Assembly (NCBI RefSeq): GCF_021919125.1
Contig: NZ_CP083439.1
Location: forward strand, 806,001-870,000
Source of the DNA: Clavibacter sp. A6099
GTDB lineage: Bacteria > Actinomycetota > Actinomycetes > Actinomycetales > Microbacteriaceae
DNA: 64,000 nt
Reading direction: 5' to 3'
Part shown: positions 8,884 to 17,776 of the stretch, in pieces
How positions within the stretch are numbered: the stretch's first letter is position 1
How the letters are laid out: each line of letters begins with the position of its first letter
Position numbers and translations under genes: made by a program
The notes under the pieces: model-generated
Databases searched by the model: none
The model's input: the letters and a program-made list of their open reading frames with translations, nothing else
Told to the model about the DNA's origin: nothing

Positions 8884-10890
8884 ATGGCAGTGACCGGAGC
8901 AGATGCGGATGCTATCCGCGTGGGCGCACGTCGCGCCGCCGTCCTCCCCACCACCGGATCCCGGCGCCCGCTGGGCACCGACGCCGTCGCCCTCGAGGGC
9001 GGCCTGCTCGCCGCCTGGCAGGAGCGCAACCGGGCCCGCACCATCCCCCACGCCATCGCCTCCATGGCCACGGCGGGCAACCTCGACGACCTCCGCGCGG
9101 CGGTCGACGGGCCGGGGGAGCGGCCCGTCCCGCGTTACCCGTTCCTCGACACCGACGTCTACAAGACCCTCGAGGGCGTGGCCTACGAGATCGGCCGGGG
9201 CACCGCGACAGCGGAGATGCGGGCCTTCGTCGACGAGGCGACGGATGTGCTCGAGCGCGTGCAGGCGGCCGACGGCTACATCGGCTCGTACGCGCAGCGG
9301 CTCGGATCCGACCGCGAGCCCTGGTCCGACCTCGCGTGGGGCCACGAGCTCTACAACCTCGGGCACCTGATCCAGGCCGCGGTCGCCGACTCCCGCCAGG
9401 GCGGCGACGGACGCCTCCTGGCCGTGGCCCGCCGCTTCGCCGACGCCGCGGTCCGCGAGTTCGGCCCGGGCGGACGCGAGGAGGTCTGCGGGCATCCCGA
9501 GGTCGAGATGGCGCTCGTCGAGCTGCACCGCGAGACGGGGGAGCGCGCCTACCTCGACCTCGCCTCCGCGTTCGTCGAGCGGCGTGGCCACGGCACCGTG
9601 GCGACGCGGATCTTCCCGGCCGAGTACTTCCAGGACGCGCACCCCTTCCGCGAGATGCCGGCCGTCACGGGCCACGCCGTCCGCATGGCGTACCTCGCCG
9701 CGGGTGCCACGGACGTGGCGACGGAGACGGGCGACGCGGATCTGCTCGCCGCCTCCGTCCGCCTGTTCGACGACGCCGTGCGCACCCGCCTCTACGTGAC
9801 CGGCGGGCTCGGCAGCCGCCACTCCGACGAGGCCATCGGCGACGCGTACGAGCTGCCGAGCGAGCGCTCCTACAGCGAGACCTGCGCGGCCATCGCCGTG
9901 ATGCAGTGGGCCTGGCGCCTCTTCCTCGCCACCGGCGAGCCCCGATTCCTCGACACGCACGAGACCGTGCTCTTCAACGCCTACGCCGTGGGGCTCTCCG
10001 CCGACGGCACGGGCTTCTTCTACGACAACCCGCTGCAGCGCCGGCCCGACCACCACGCGCAGTCGGGCGCCGAGACCGAGGGCGAGCTGATGCGCCGCCC
10101 GTGGTTCACCTGCCCGTGCTGCCCGCCGAACATCGTCCGCTGGATGAGCGAGCTGCAGGACCACGTGTCCGTCCAGGACGGCGACGACCTCGTGATCGCC
10201 CACCCGGCCGGGTGCGTCATCCGCACCGACGCGATCGACGTCCGCGTGACGACCGACTACCCGTGGGACGGCGCCGTGCGTGTCGAGGTGCTGCGCGCAT
10301 CGGGCGCCGAGAGCGGCATCGTGATCCGCCGTCCGGGCTGGTGCCACTCCGCGACCGCGGTCCTGCAGGGTGCCGACGGGTCGAGCGCCGAGGTGGGCGC
10401 CGAAGCCGACGACCGGTGGATCCGCGCCACCCGCGCCTGGGCCGCCGGCGACGCGCTCGTGGTCGAGCTGGACATGCCGGTGCGCGCCCTCGGATCCCAC
10501 CCGCACCTCGACGCCACCCGCGGAGCCCTCGCGGTGGTGCGCGGACCGGTCGTGTTCGCCCTCGAGCAGGAGGACGCCGGCGCACCCGTCGACGACCTGC
10601 TCCTCGACCCGCGCGACCTGGCGGAGGCACGGACCGTGCCGCTCCCGCTCGCCGCGCCGTGGGGCCCGGCGTCTGGCGCCGCCGATCCCGCGTCGGGCGT
10701 CGCGCTCGCCGTGCGGCTCCGCCGCGCGCTCCCCGCTCCGGACGAGCTCTACCCCGAGGTCGTCCCCGGCACCACCGCACCCGCCGCGTCGGCCGACCCC
10801 GTCGACGCCGTGCTCGTGCCGTACGCCCTCTGGGGCAACCGGTCGCCCGCCGCCATGCGGGTCTGGATCCGCGCCGCCGACACCGGCTGA
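8884..10890 (+). CDS. Glycoside hydrolase family 127, beta-L-arabinofuranosidase-like, cytosolic
   Basis: A 668-residue GH127 (DUF1680) enzyme. The residues known from the Bifidobacterium enzyme HypBA1 are all in place. Glu316 lies in HSDEAIGD (acid/base). Glu332 and Cys334 lie in YSETCA and Cys412-Cys413 in CPCCPPN (zinc ligands, one being the cysteine nucleophile). The 16-residue spacing between the two Glu matches HypBA1. HypBA1 removes arabinofuranose beta-linked to hydroxyproline in plant extensins. There is no signal peptide, so the substrate must be imported. The next genes encode an oligopeptide importer and prolyl peptidases. The free arabinose is not handled by any gene here. The family call is firm; the exact linkage is inferred. 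Confidence 0.9.
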   Translation: MAVTGADADAIRVGARRAAVLPTTGSRRPLGTDAVALEGGLLAAWQERNRARTIPHAIASMATAGNLDDLRAAVDGPGERPVPRYPFLDTDVYKTLEGVAYEIGRGTATAEMRAFVDEATDVLERVQAADGYIGSYAQRLGSDREPWSDLAWGHELYNLGHLIQAAVADSRQGGDGRLLAVARRFADAAVREFGPGGREEVCGHPEVEMALVELHRETGERAYLDLASAFVERRGHGTVATRIFPAEYFQDAHPFREMPAVTGHAVRMAYLAAGATDVATETGDADLLAASVRLFDDAVRTRLYVTGGLGSRHSDEAIGDAYELPSERSYSETCAAIAVMQWAWRLFLATGEPRFLDTHETVLFNAYAVGLSADGTGFFYDNPLQRRPDHHAQSGAETEGELMRRPWFTCPCCPPNIVRWMSELQDHVSVQDGDDLVIAHPAGCVIRTDAIDVRVTTDYPWDGAVRVEVLRASGAESGIVIRRPGWCHSATAVLQGADGSSAEVGAEADDRWIRATRAWAAGDALVVELDMPVRALGSHPHLDATRGALAVVRGPVVFALEQEDAGAPVDDLLLDPRDLAEARTVPLPLAAPWGPASGAADPASGVALAVRLRRALPAPDELYPEVVPGTTAPAASADPVDAVLVPYALWGNRSPAAMRVWIRAADTG

Positions 10891-11039
10891 GCCGTCCCGC
10901 GCGCGCACGCCACTCGGATCCACCCGATCCGGGGCGGTCGCGCGCACCTCCACTTCCTCCCCATCCCTCCCATCGCACGACCCCGTCCGTCACTCCCCAC
11001 CCGGCGCGCCCCGGCCGCCATCCACGAAACGAGAGTCCG

Positions 11040-12719
11040 ATGAACAGACGAATCACCGCAGTCGGGCTGGCTGTCGCCGCCAGCCTCGCCCTCACGTCCT
11101 GCGCCGGCGCAGGCGGCAAGGCCGCCGCCGACATCACCGGCCCCGCCGACACGGGCGGCACCATGCACGTCCTGCAGGTGTCGGACTTCCCGCACCTGGA
11201 TCCCGCGATGGGCTACGAGACCGACCTCGCGGACGTCTACCGGCTCATCTACCGCACGCTCACCACGACCACGGGCAAGGACGGCGCCACGATCGCGCCC
11301 GACCTCGCCACCGACACCGGCACCCCCAACGACGACGACACCGTCTGGACGTTCACGCTCAAGGACGGCCTGAAGTTCGAGGACGGCTCCCCGATCACGA
11401 GCCAGTCGATGAAGTTCGGCGTGGAGCGCTCGTTCGACAAGGCGCTCGCGATCGGCTCGCCGTACGCCCGCATGTACCTCCAGGGCGGCGACAGCTACCA
11501 GGGCCCGTACGTGTCGGGCGACCTGTCCTCCATCGAGACCCCCGACGAGAAGACCATCGTCTTCCACCTCAACCGCTCCGTGCCCGAGTTCGCGAGCGTC
11601 ACCGCGCAGAGCACGTTCGTGCCGTTCCCCGTGGACAAGGACCGCGTCACCGTCACGAGCGTGGACCAGCAGCCCATCTCCTCCGGCCCGTACAAGGTGA
11701 GCGCCCGGACGCCCGGCCAGTCGCTCACGCTCGTGCGCAACCCCGAGTGGGACGCGTCCACCGACGAGGTCCGGACCGCGAAGCCCGACGAGTGGGACTT
11801 CACGATGGGGCTCGACCAGGCCACCATCGACGAGCGCATGATCGCCGGCCAGGGCGACGACGCGAACGCGATCGCCTACGGGATCACCGCGGCGTCGGTG
11901 TCCCGCATCCAGACGCCGCAGATCAAGGCGCGCACCGTCTCGGGCGACAGCGGCTGCACCACGTACCTCGCGCTCAACACGACGAAGCCGCACCTCGGCG
12001 ACGTGCGCGTGCGCCAGGCCATCGCCTACGCCGTGGACAAGAAGTCGCTCGCCGACGTGGCGGGCGGCCCCATGATCGCCGAGCCCGCGTCGACGATCCT
12101 CACCCGCAGCGTCCCCGGTCACAAGGACTTCGACCTCTACCCCAGCACCGACAGCTCGGGTGACGTCGACAAGGCGAAGGCGCTCCTCGCCGAGGCGGGC
12201 CTGCAGGACGGCTTCTCGATCACCCTCGACGTGGCCAGCGTTCCGACGTCGCAGAAGGCCGCGGAGGCGCTCCAGCAGTCCCTCGCCCGCGTCGGCATCA
12301 CCGTGGTGATCAACCTCCTCGACACGGCGACCTACAACGAGACCATCGCCACCACCTCGCAGCAGCACGACGCGGCCGAGGCCGGCTGGTGCCCGGACTG
12401 GAACTCCGCCAGCACGGTGCTGCCGATCCTCTTCGACGGACGCCAGATCCCCGAGAAGGGCAACAGCAACCTGTCGCAGATCAACGACCCCGCCATCAAC
12501 GCGAAGATCGACGAGGTCTCGGCCATGACCGACCTCCAGGCCGCGGACACCGCCTGGGGCGACCTCGACGAGCAGGTCCAGCAGCTCGCACCCGTGGTGC
12601 CGCTCCTCTACGGCCAGGCCGTGCTCGTGCTGGGGCAGAACGTGCGCAACGCGTACTCGAGCCCGATCTTCAACGGGGCCCCCGACTTCGCCACCATCGG
12701 CCTCCACACGGGGAAGTAG
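11040..12719 (+). CDS. Peptide-binding lipoprotein of an ABC importer (SBP family 5)
   Basis: A 559-residue extracytoplasmic binding lipoprotein. Lipobox LTSC lies near residue 21. The SBP_bac_5 signatures follow: FPHLDPAMGYETDLADVYR, LKDGLKFEDGSPIT, GPYKVS, LALNTTKPHLGDVRVRQAI with AYAVDKKSL, and the late segment DLDEQVQQLAPVVPLLYG. The family binds di- and oligopeptides, or sometimes sugars. It starts the importer operon 149 bp after the GH127 gene and 3 bp ahead of the first permease. Given the peptidases that follow, I infer capture of hydroxyproline-containing, possibly arabinosylated, peptides. Start ATG 11040 follows GAGAG. Confidence 0.9.
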   Translation: MNRRITAVGLAVAASLALTSCAGAGGKAAADITGPADTGGTMHVLQVSDFPHLDPAMGYETDLADVYRLIYRTLTTTTGKDGATIAPDLATDTGTPNDDDTVWTFTLKDGLKFEDGSPITSQSMKFGVERSFDKALAIGSPYARMYLQGGDSYQGPYVSGDLSSIETPDEKTIVFHLNRSVPEFASVTAQSTFVPFPVDKDRVTVTSVDQQPISSGPYKVSARTPGQSLTLVRNPEWDASTDEVRTAKPDEWDFTMGLDQATIDERMIAGQGDDANAIAYGITAASVSRIQTPQIKARTVSGDSGCTTYLALNTTKPHLGDVRVRQAIAYAVDKKSLADVAGGPMIAEPASTILTRSVPGHKDFDLYPSTDSSGDVDKAKALLAEAGLQDGFSITLDVASVPTSQKAAEALQQSLARVGITVVINLLDTATYNETIATTSQQHDAAEAGWCPDWNSASTVLPILFDGRQIPEKGNSNLSQINDPAINAKIDEVSAMTDLQAADTAWGDLDEQVQQLAPVVPLLYGQAVLVLGQNVRNAYSSPIFNGAPDFATIGLHTGK

Positions 12720-12722
12720 GCG

Positions 12723-13685
12723 GTGACCGCCACCCTGCAGGGCGCCTCAGCGCCCGACTCCGCCTCTCCGTACCCGACGGGCCGGCCGCCCGCCGTCACG
12801 CCGGCCAAGCGCGTGGTCGCGGCCCTCCGGTCGAAGCCGTCCGTCATCGCCAGCGTCGTGTTCGTGGTGCTGGTCACCGTGCTCGCGGTCTTCGCGCCGC
12901 TCCTGTCCGGGATCACCGGATGGGGTCCCACGACCTTCGACGCGACGGCCGTGGATCCCGTCCTCGGCGGTCTCCCCATCGGCCCGTTCGGCGGCGTCAG
13001 CGCCTCGCACTGGTTCGGCGTGGAGCCGCAGAACGGGCGCGACATCTTCGCCCGCATCGCGTACGGCGCGCGGGTGTCGATGCTCATCGCGGTCTCCGCC
13101 ACGGTCGTCACCACGACGATCGGCGTGGTCGCGGGCATGGTCGCGGGGTACTTCGGGGGGATCGTCGATCAGATCGTCTCCCGGGTCATGGACTTCCTCA
13201 TGGCCTTCCCGGCGTTGATCTTCATGATCGCCATCCTCTCGGCGCTGCCCGCCGGCAACCGGCCGGAGCTGCTCGTCCTCACGCTCGGCATCTTCGGCTG
13301 GCCGTACACGGCGCGCATCGTGCGCGGCCAGACCATGACGATCCGCACGCGTGACTTCGTGGAGGCGGCCCGGGCATCCGGCGCCTCGTCGATGGGCGTG
13401 ATCTTCCGGGAGGTGCTGCCGAACCTGCGCGGCACCGTGATCGTGCTCGCGACGCTCGCGGTGCCGGGCTACATCGGCACCGAGGCGGCCCTGTCCTTCC
13501 TCGGCGTGGGAGTGCTGCCGCCGACGCCGTCGTGGGGCCAGATGATCGCCGACTCGGTGAACTGGTACACGGTCGACCCGGCGTACTTCGTCGTCCCGGG
13601 TTCGTTCCTCTTCCTCACGGTGCTGGCGTTCACGGTCTTCGGCGACCACCTCCGCACCGCGCTCGAGCAGGGGGAGGCGGCATGA
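12723..13685 (+). CDS. Peptide ABC transporter permease (DppC-type)
   Basis: A 320-residue membrane protein with about six helices. The EAA coupling loop reads DFVEAARASGASSMGVIFRE, and the periplasmic part contains HWFGVEPQNGRDIFARIAYG, typical of DppC/OppC. A GTG start lies 3 bp after the binding-protein stop, and the end overlaps the next permease by ATGA, so translation is coupled. The DppC-like gene precedes the DppB-like one, the reverse of the classical dpp/opp order. It should form the inner-membrane channel with the next gene product. Confidence 0.9.
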   Translation: MTATLQGASAPDSASPYPTGRPPAVTPAKRVVAALRSKPSVIASVVFVVLVTVLAVFAPLLSGITGWGPTTFDATAVDPVLGGLPIGPFGGVSASHWFGVEPQNGRDIFARIAYGARVSMLIAVSATVVTTTIGVVAGMVAGYFGGIVDQIVSRVMDFLMAFPALIFMIAILSALPAGNRPELLVLTLGIFGWPYTARIVRGQTMTIRTRDFVEAARASGASSMGVIFREVLPNLRGTVIVLATLAVPGYIGTEAALSFLGVGVLPPTPSWGQMIADSVNWYTVDPAYFVVPGSFLFLTVLAFTVFGDHLRTALEQGEAA

Positions 13686-14674
13686 TCGGCTATCTCCTCC
13701 GCCGCGCCGGATCCGCGCTGATCGTGCTCGCGCTCATCAGCCTGTTCACCTACATGATCTTCTTCCTGCTCCAGCCGGACCCCGCCGTCACCATCTGCGG
13801 CAAGACCTGCACGCCGGACAAGATCGACTCCATCCGCCAGCTCCTCGGCCTCGACCGGCCGTTCTGGGCGCAGTACGGCGACTTCGTGACGGGCATCTTC
13901 ACGGGCCGCACCTACGGGGACGGCCCGACCGCGATCCAGTGCTCCGCGCCCTGCCTGGGCTTCAGCTTCCAGACGCAGCAGCCCGTGCTCGACCTGCTGC
14001 TGTCCCGCCTGCCCGTGAGCGTCACCATCGCGGTCGGCGCGGCGGTCCTCTGGGTCGTCTTCGGCGTGGCCGGCGGCCTCGTCAGCGCGATCAAGCAGGG
14101 CAGCGTGTGGGACCGGACCGCCATGGCGGCGGCGCTCGTCGGGATCAGCGTGCCGACGACATTCGCCGCGCTGCTCCTGCAGTACGTGCTCGTCGTGCAG
14201 CTGCAGATCCTGCCGTTCCCGCAGTCCGTGGAGTTCGGCGACGACCCCGTCCTGTGGTTCGATTCGTACCTCATGCCGTGGATCGTGGTCGCGCTCGGCT
14301 ACGCCTCCGTGTACGCGCGGATCGTGCGGGCCAACGTGCTCGACACGCTCCAGGAGGACTACCTGCGGACCGCGCGGGCCAAGGGCCTGTCGGCGGCGCT
14401 CGTGATCCGCCGCCACGCGCTCCGGCCGTCGCTCACGCCCGTCGTCACGCTGTTCGGCATGGACTTCGCGGGCCTGCTCGGCGGCGCCCTGATCGCCGAG
14501 AGCATCTTCGGCCTCAACGGCGCAGGCAAGCTCGCCGCGGACTCCATCGCCAAGAACGACCAGCCCGTCATCATGGGCGTCACGCTCCTCGCCGCGGCAT
14601 TCGTGGTCGTCGGGAACGTGGTCGTCGACGTGCTGTACACCGTGCTCGACCCCCGAGTGAGGATCACCTCGTGA
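13682..14674 (+). CDS. Peptide ABC transporter permease (DppB-type) with two cysteine pairs
   Basis: A 330-residue partner permease. The amphipathic start MIGYLLRRAGSALIVL and the coupling loop DYLRTARAKGLS are diagnostic of DppB/OppB. The first exposed loop (about residues 30-100) is enlarged and carries two close Cys pairs, ICGKTC and QCSAPC, which could form disulfides outside the membrane. The start overlaps the upstream stop and the end overlaps the ATPase gene through GTGA. I recall similar Cys pairs in other actinobacterial permeases, so they are probably a lineage feature rather than unique to this one. Confidence 0.9.
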   Translation: MIGYLLRRAGSALIVLALISLFTYMIFFLLQPDPAVTICGKTCTPDKIDSIRQLLGLDRPFWAQYGDFVTGIFTGRTYGDGPTAIQCSAPCLGFSFQTQQPVLDLLLSRLPVSVTIAVGAAVLWVVFGVAGGLVSAIKQGSVWDRTAMAAALVGISVPTTFAALLLQYVLVVQLQILPFPQSVEFGDDPVLWFDSYLMPWIVVALGYASVYARIVRANVLDTLQEDYLRTARAKGLSAALVIRRHALRPSLTPVVTLFGMDFAGLLGGALIAESIFGLNGAGKLAADSIAKNDQPVIMGVTLLAAAFVVVGNVVVDVLYTVLDPRVRITS

Positions 14675-15537
14675 CCGCCACCGCACCGCACCAGCCGCCC
14701 GCCCGCGCCGTCCCCGGGACGCCGCTCCTCGAGGTCGCGAACCTGACGATCGCGTTCCCCACCTCCCGGGGGCCGGTGGAGGTGGTGAAGGACCTCTCCT
14801 TCCGGGTGGAGCCGGACAGCACCCTCGGCATCGTGGGGGAGTCCGGATCCGGCAAGTCGATGACCTCGCTCGCCGTGATGGGCCTCGTGCCGCGCGGCGG
14901 GAAGGTCACCGGCAGCATCAAGCTGGCGGGCGAGGAGCTCGTCGGCCGGAGCGACAGGGAGCTGCGGGCCATGCGGGGCGACCGCATGGCGATGGTCTTC
15001 CAGGATCCGCTCTCCTCGCTCAACCCCTACTACACGGTGGGGCTGCAGATCGAGGAGGCCTACCGGTCGCATCGCTCGGGATCCCGGAAGGCCGTGCGGT
15101 CCACCGTGGTGGCGGCGCTCGAGCGGGTCGGGATCAAGGAGGCCTCGACGCGCGTCGACCACTACCCGCACCAGTTCTCGGGCGGCATGCGGCAGCGCAT
15201 CATGATCGCGATGGCGCTGTGCCTCGAGCCCGAGCTGCTCATCGCCGACGAGCCCACCACCGCGCTCGACGTGACGGTGCAGGCGCAGATCCTCGACCTC
15301 ATGCGCTCCATCCGCGCGGAGACGGGGATGGGGATGCTCGTCATCACCCACGACCTCGCCGTCGTGTCCTCCCTCGCCGACGAGGTGCTCGTCATGCAGG
15401 GCGGGCACCGCGTCGAGAGCGGCACCACCGAGCGCGTGTTCACCGCGCCGGAGGATCCGTACACGCACGCCCTGCTCGAGGCGATCCCCCGCATCGACGC
15501 CGCCTACGACCGCCAGACGACGGGACCCGCATCATGA
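14671..15537 (+). CDS. Peptide ABC transporter ATP-binding protein (DppD-type)
   Basis: A 288-residue cytoplasmic ATPase. Walker A GESGSGKS, Q-loop MVFQDPLSSLNP, signature FSGGMRQRI, Walker B LLIADEPTTALD and the switch His in VITHDLAVV are all intact. The DppD/OppD C-terminal oligopeptide extension (DPYTHALLEAIP) is present though short. It energises import together with the following ATPase. GTG start overlapping the permease stop; its own stop overlaps the next start (ATGA). Confidence 0.93.
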   Translation: MTATAPHQPPARAVPGTPLLEVANLTIAFPTSRGPVEVVKDLSFRVEPDSTLGIVGESGSGKSMTSLAVMGLVPRGGKVTGSIKLAGEELVGRSDRELRAMRGDRMAMVFQDPLSSLNPYYTVGLQIEEAYRSHRSGSRKAVRSTVVAALERVGIKEASTRVDHYPHQFSGGMRQRIMIAMALCLEPELLIADEPTTALDVTVQAQILDLMRSIRAETGMGMLVITHDLAVVSSLADEVLVMQGGHRVESGTTERVFTAPEDPYTHALLEAIPRIDAAYDRQTTGPAS

Positions 15538-16472
15538 GCCGCCACGACGCCTCCGCGCCCGCACCCACCTCGCCCGCGCCCGCCGCGGCGACGCCCGAGC
15601 CCTTCCTCTCCGCACGCGACCTCACGAAGGAGTACGTGACGCGCGGCGGCCGGGGGCTCCGACCGCCCGTTCGCCGCTTCCTCGCGGTCGACGGCGTGAG
15701 CCTCGACGTGCCGACCGGGCAGACGCTCTCGATCGTGGGGGAGTCCGGATCCGGCAAGTCGACGACCGCGCGCATCATCGCGCACCTGCTCGACCCGACC
15801 TCCGGCACGTTCGCGCTCAAGGGCGAGGACATGACGCACGCGAAGGGCGCCGCCCTCCGCGAGTTCCGGCGGCAGGTGCAGGTGGTGTTCCAGGATCCGG
15901 CGTCGTCGCTCAATCCGCGGCACACGGTGGAGCAGATCATCAGCGCGCCGCTGCGGTACCAGGGCATCACGACGCCGGGCGGGCAAGCGCAGCTCGTGCG
16001 CGACCTGCTCGACCGGGTGGGGCTGAACCCCGACCACGCGCAGCGCTACCCCGCGCAGTTCTCGGGCGGGCAGTGCCAGCGCATCGGGATCGCGCGGGCG
16101 CTCGCCGTGAGCCCGGGCCTCATCGTGTGCGACGAGGCGGTCTCCGCGCTCGACGTGACGGTGCAGGCGCGCGTCATCGCGCTGCTCCGCGACCTCCAGC
16201 GGGAGCGCGGGCTCAGCTACGTCTTCATCGCGCACGACCTCGCCGTCGTGCGCCAGCTCTCCGACCGCGTCGCCGTCATGAGCGCGGGCAAGGTCGTGGA
16301 GGAGGGGACGCGCGACGACGTGTTCGAGCGCCCGCAGCACCCGTACACGCGCGCGCTGCTCGACGCCGTGCCGCGCATCGACCCCGAGTGGGACCGCAAG
16401 CGGCAGGCCGCGCGCGTCGCGGCCGGGCTCGACACCACCGCCATCGAGACGGCGGGCGGGTCGGCCGCGTGA
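15534..16472 (+). CDS. Peptide ABC transporter ATP-binding protein (DppF-type)
   Basis: A 312-residue second ATPase. The N-terminal ~25 residues are Ala/Pro-rich, then the nucleotide-binding domain shows Walker A GESGSGKSTT, Q-loop VVFQDPASSLNPRHT, signature FSGGQCQRIGIARAL, Walker B LIVCDEAVSALD and FIAHDLAVV. HPYTRALLDAVPRIDPEWD is the OppF/DppF tail. In this pair of ATPases the Walker B Pro-Thr of DppD is replaced by Ala-Val, a common DppF variant. It closes the importer set and is coupled by a 4-bp overlap to the aminopeptidase gene. Confidence 0.93.
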   Translation: MSRHDASAPAPTSPAPAAATPEPFLSARDLTKEYVTRGGRGLRPPVRRFLAVDGVSLDVPTGQTLSIVGESGSGKSTTARIIAHLLDPTSGTFALKGEDMTHAKGAALREFRRQVQVVFQDPASSLNPRHTVEQIISAPLRYQGITTPGGQAQLVRDLLDRVGLNPDHAQRYPAQFSGGQCQRIGIARALAVSPGLIVCDEAVSALDVTVQARVIALLRDLQRERGLSYVFIAHDLAVVRQLSDRVAVMSAGKVVEEGTRDDVFERPQHPYTRALLDAVPRIDPEWDRKRQAARVAAGLDTTAIETAGGSAA

Positions 16473-17776
16473 TCGTCGGATCCGCGACCGTCCCCGGCGT
16501 CCACGTCACCGACCACGAGATCGAGGTCCCGCTCGACTGGGCCGCGGCGCGCGCCGGCGAGCCCACCGCGACGATCACGGTGTTCGCCCGCGAGCTCGTC
16601 GCGCCCGACCGCCGCGGCGACGACCTGCCCGCGCTCCTCTACCTCCAGGGCGGCCCGGGCGGGAAGTCGCCGCGCGTGCTCGACGACGGCGGGTGGATCG
16701 GCCACGCCCTCCGCACGCACCGCGTCGTGCTCCTCGACCAGCGCGGCACCGGGCGGAGCACGCCCGTGACCGCGCGCACGATGATCCGGTTCGGCGACGA
16801 CCACGCGTCCGCCGCCCGGTACCTCGCGCTCTTCCGCGCCGACGCGATCGTGCAGGACGCCGAGGCGCTGCGGCAGCACCTCGAGGGCGGGCGCCGCTGG
16901 TCGACGCTCGGCCAGAGCTACGGCGGGTTCCTCACGCTCACCTACCTGTCGCTCGCGCCCGAGGCCCTGTCGGCCTGCTACGTGACGGGCGGTCTCGCGT
17001 CGCTCGATCCCGACGCCGAGGAGGTCTACCGCCGGACCTACCCGCGCACGGTCCGGAAGAACGCCGGGTACCACGCGCGCTACCCGGGCGACGTGGGGAT
17101 CCTGTCCCGCCTCGCGGACCGTCTCCAGGTCGGCGACGTCACGCTGCCCGACGGCGACGTGCTCACCGTGAAGCGCCTGCAGACCATCGGCATCGACCTC
17201 GGCATGGCGCCCGGGCGCGAGCGGATCCACGCCCTCCTCGACGAGGCGCTCGACGAGCGCGGCGAGCCCACCGACGTGCTGCTCGCCGAGGCGCTGCGCC
17301 TCACCTCGTACGCGGCGAACCCGCTGTTCGCGGCGATGCAGGAGAGCATCTACGCGTCCGGCACCCGGCCCGCGACCGCGTGGGCCGCCGAGCGGGAGCG
17401 CGGTCGGCACCCGGCGTTCGCGCCGACCGCCCGGCCGCTGCTGCTCACCGGCGAGATGATGTACCCCTGGATGTTCGAGGAGATCCGGCTGCTGCGCCCG
17501 TTCCGCGGCGCGGTCGAGGAGATGGCCCGCCGCGACGACTGGCCGGAGCTCTACGACCCGGCCCGCCTCGCGGCCAACGAGGTGCCGCTGGCCGCCGCGA
17601 TCTACCACGACGACATGTACGTGGACGCGGGCCTGCAGCAGGACACGGTCGCGCGCGTGGGGAACGCCCGCGCGTGGATCACGAACGAGCACGAGCACGA
17701 CGGCCTCGGAGCGCCTGGCGTGCTCGGGCGGCTTATGGACACGATCGCCCGCGACGGAGGAGCCCTGCCCCGATGA
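16469..17776 (+). CDS. Prolyl aminopeptidase, long (S33) type
   Basis: A 435-residue alpha/beta hydrolase. The oxyanion region is LYLQGGPGGKSPR, then DQRGTGRSTP follows, the nucleophile elbow is GQSYGGF (Ser150) and the C-terminal His is at TNEHEHDG. These are the marks of proline iminopeptidases, and the length fits the larger subgroup (about 420-440 residues, for example the Aeromonas enzyme) rather than the ~320-residue form at 30906. It would release N-terminal Pro or hydroxyproline from imported peptides. The GTG start overlaps the ATPase stop and the stop overlaps the next peptidase start, so it is made with the importer. No signal peptide, hence cytosolic. Confidence 0.82.
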   Translation: MIVGSATVPGVHVTDHEIEVPLDWAAARAGEPTATITVFARELVAPDRRGDDLPALLYLQGGPGGKSPRVLDDGGWIGHALRTHRVVLLDQRGTGRSTPVTARTMIRFGDDHASAARYLALFRADAIVQDAEALRQHLEGGRRWSTLGQSYGGFLTLTYLSLAPEALSACYVTGGLASLDPDAEEVYRRTYPRTVRKNAGYHARYPGDVGILSRLADRLQVGDVTLPDGDVLTVKRLQTIGIDLGMAPGRERIHALLDEALDERGEPTDVLLAEALRLTSYAANPLFAAMQESIYASGTRPATAWAAERERGRHPAFAPTARPLLLTGEMMYPWMFEEIRLLRPFRGAVEEMARRDDWPELYDPARLAANEVPLAAAIYHDDMYVDAGLQQDTVARVGNARAWITNEHEHDGLGAPGVLGRLMDTIARDGGALPR

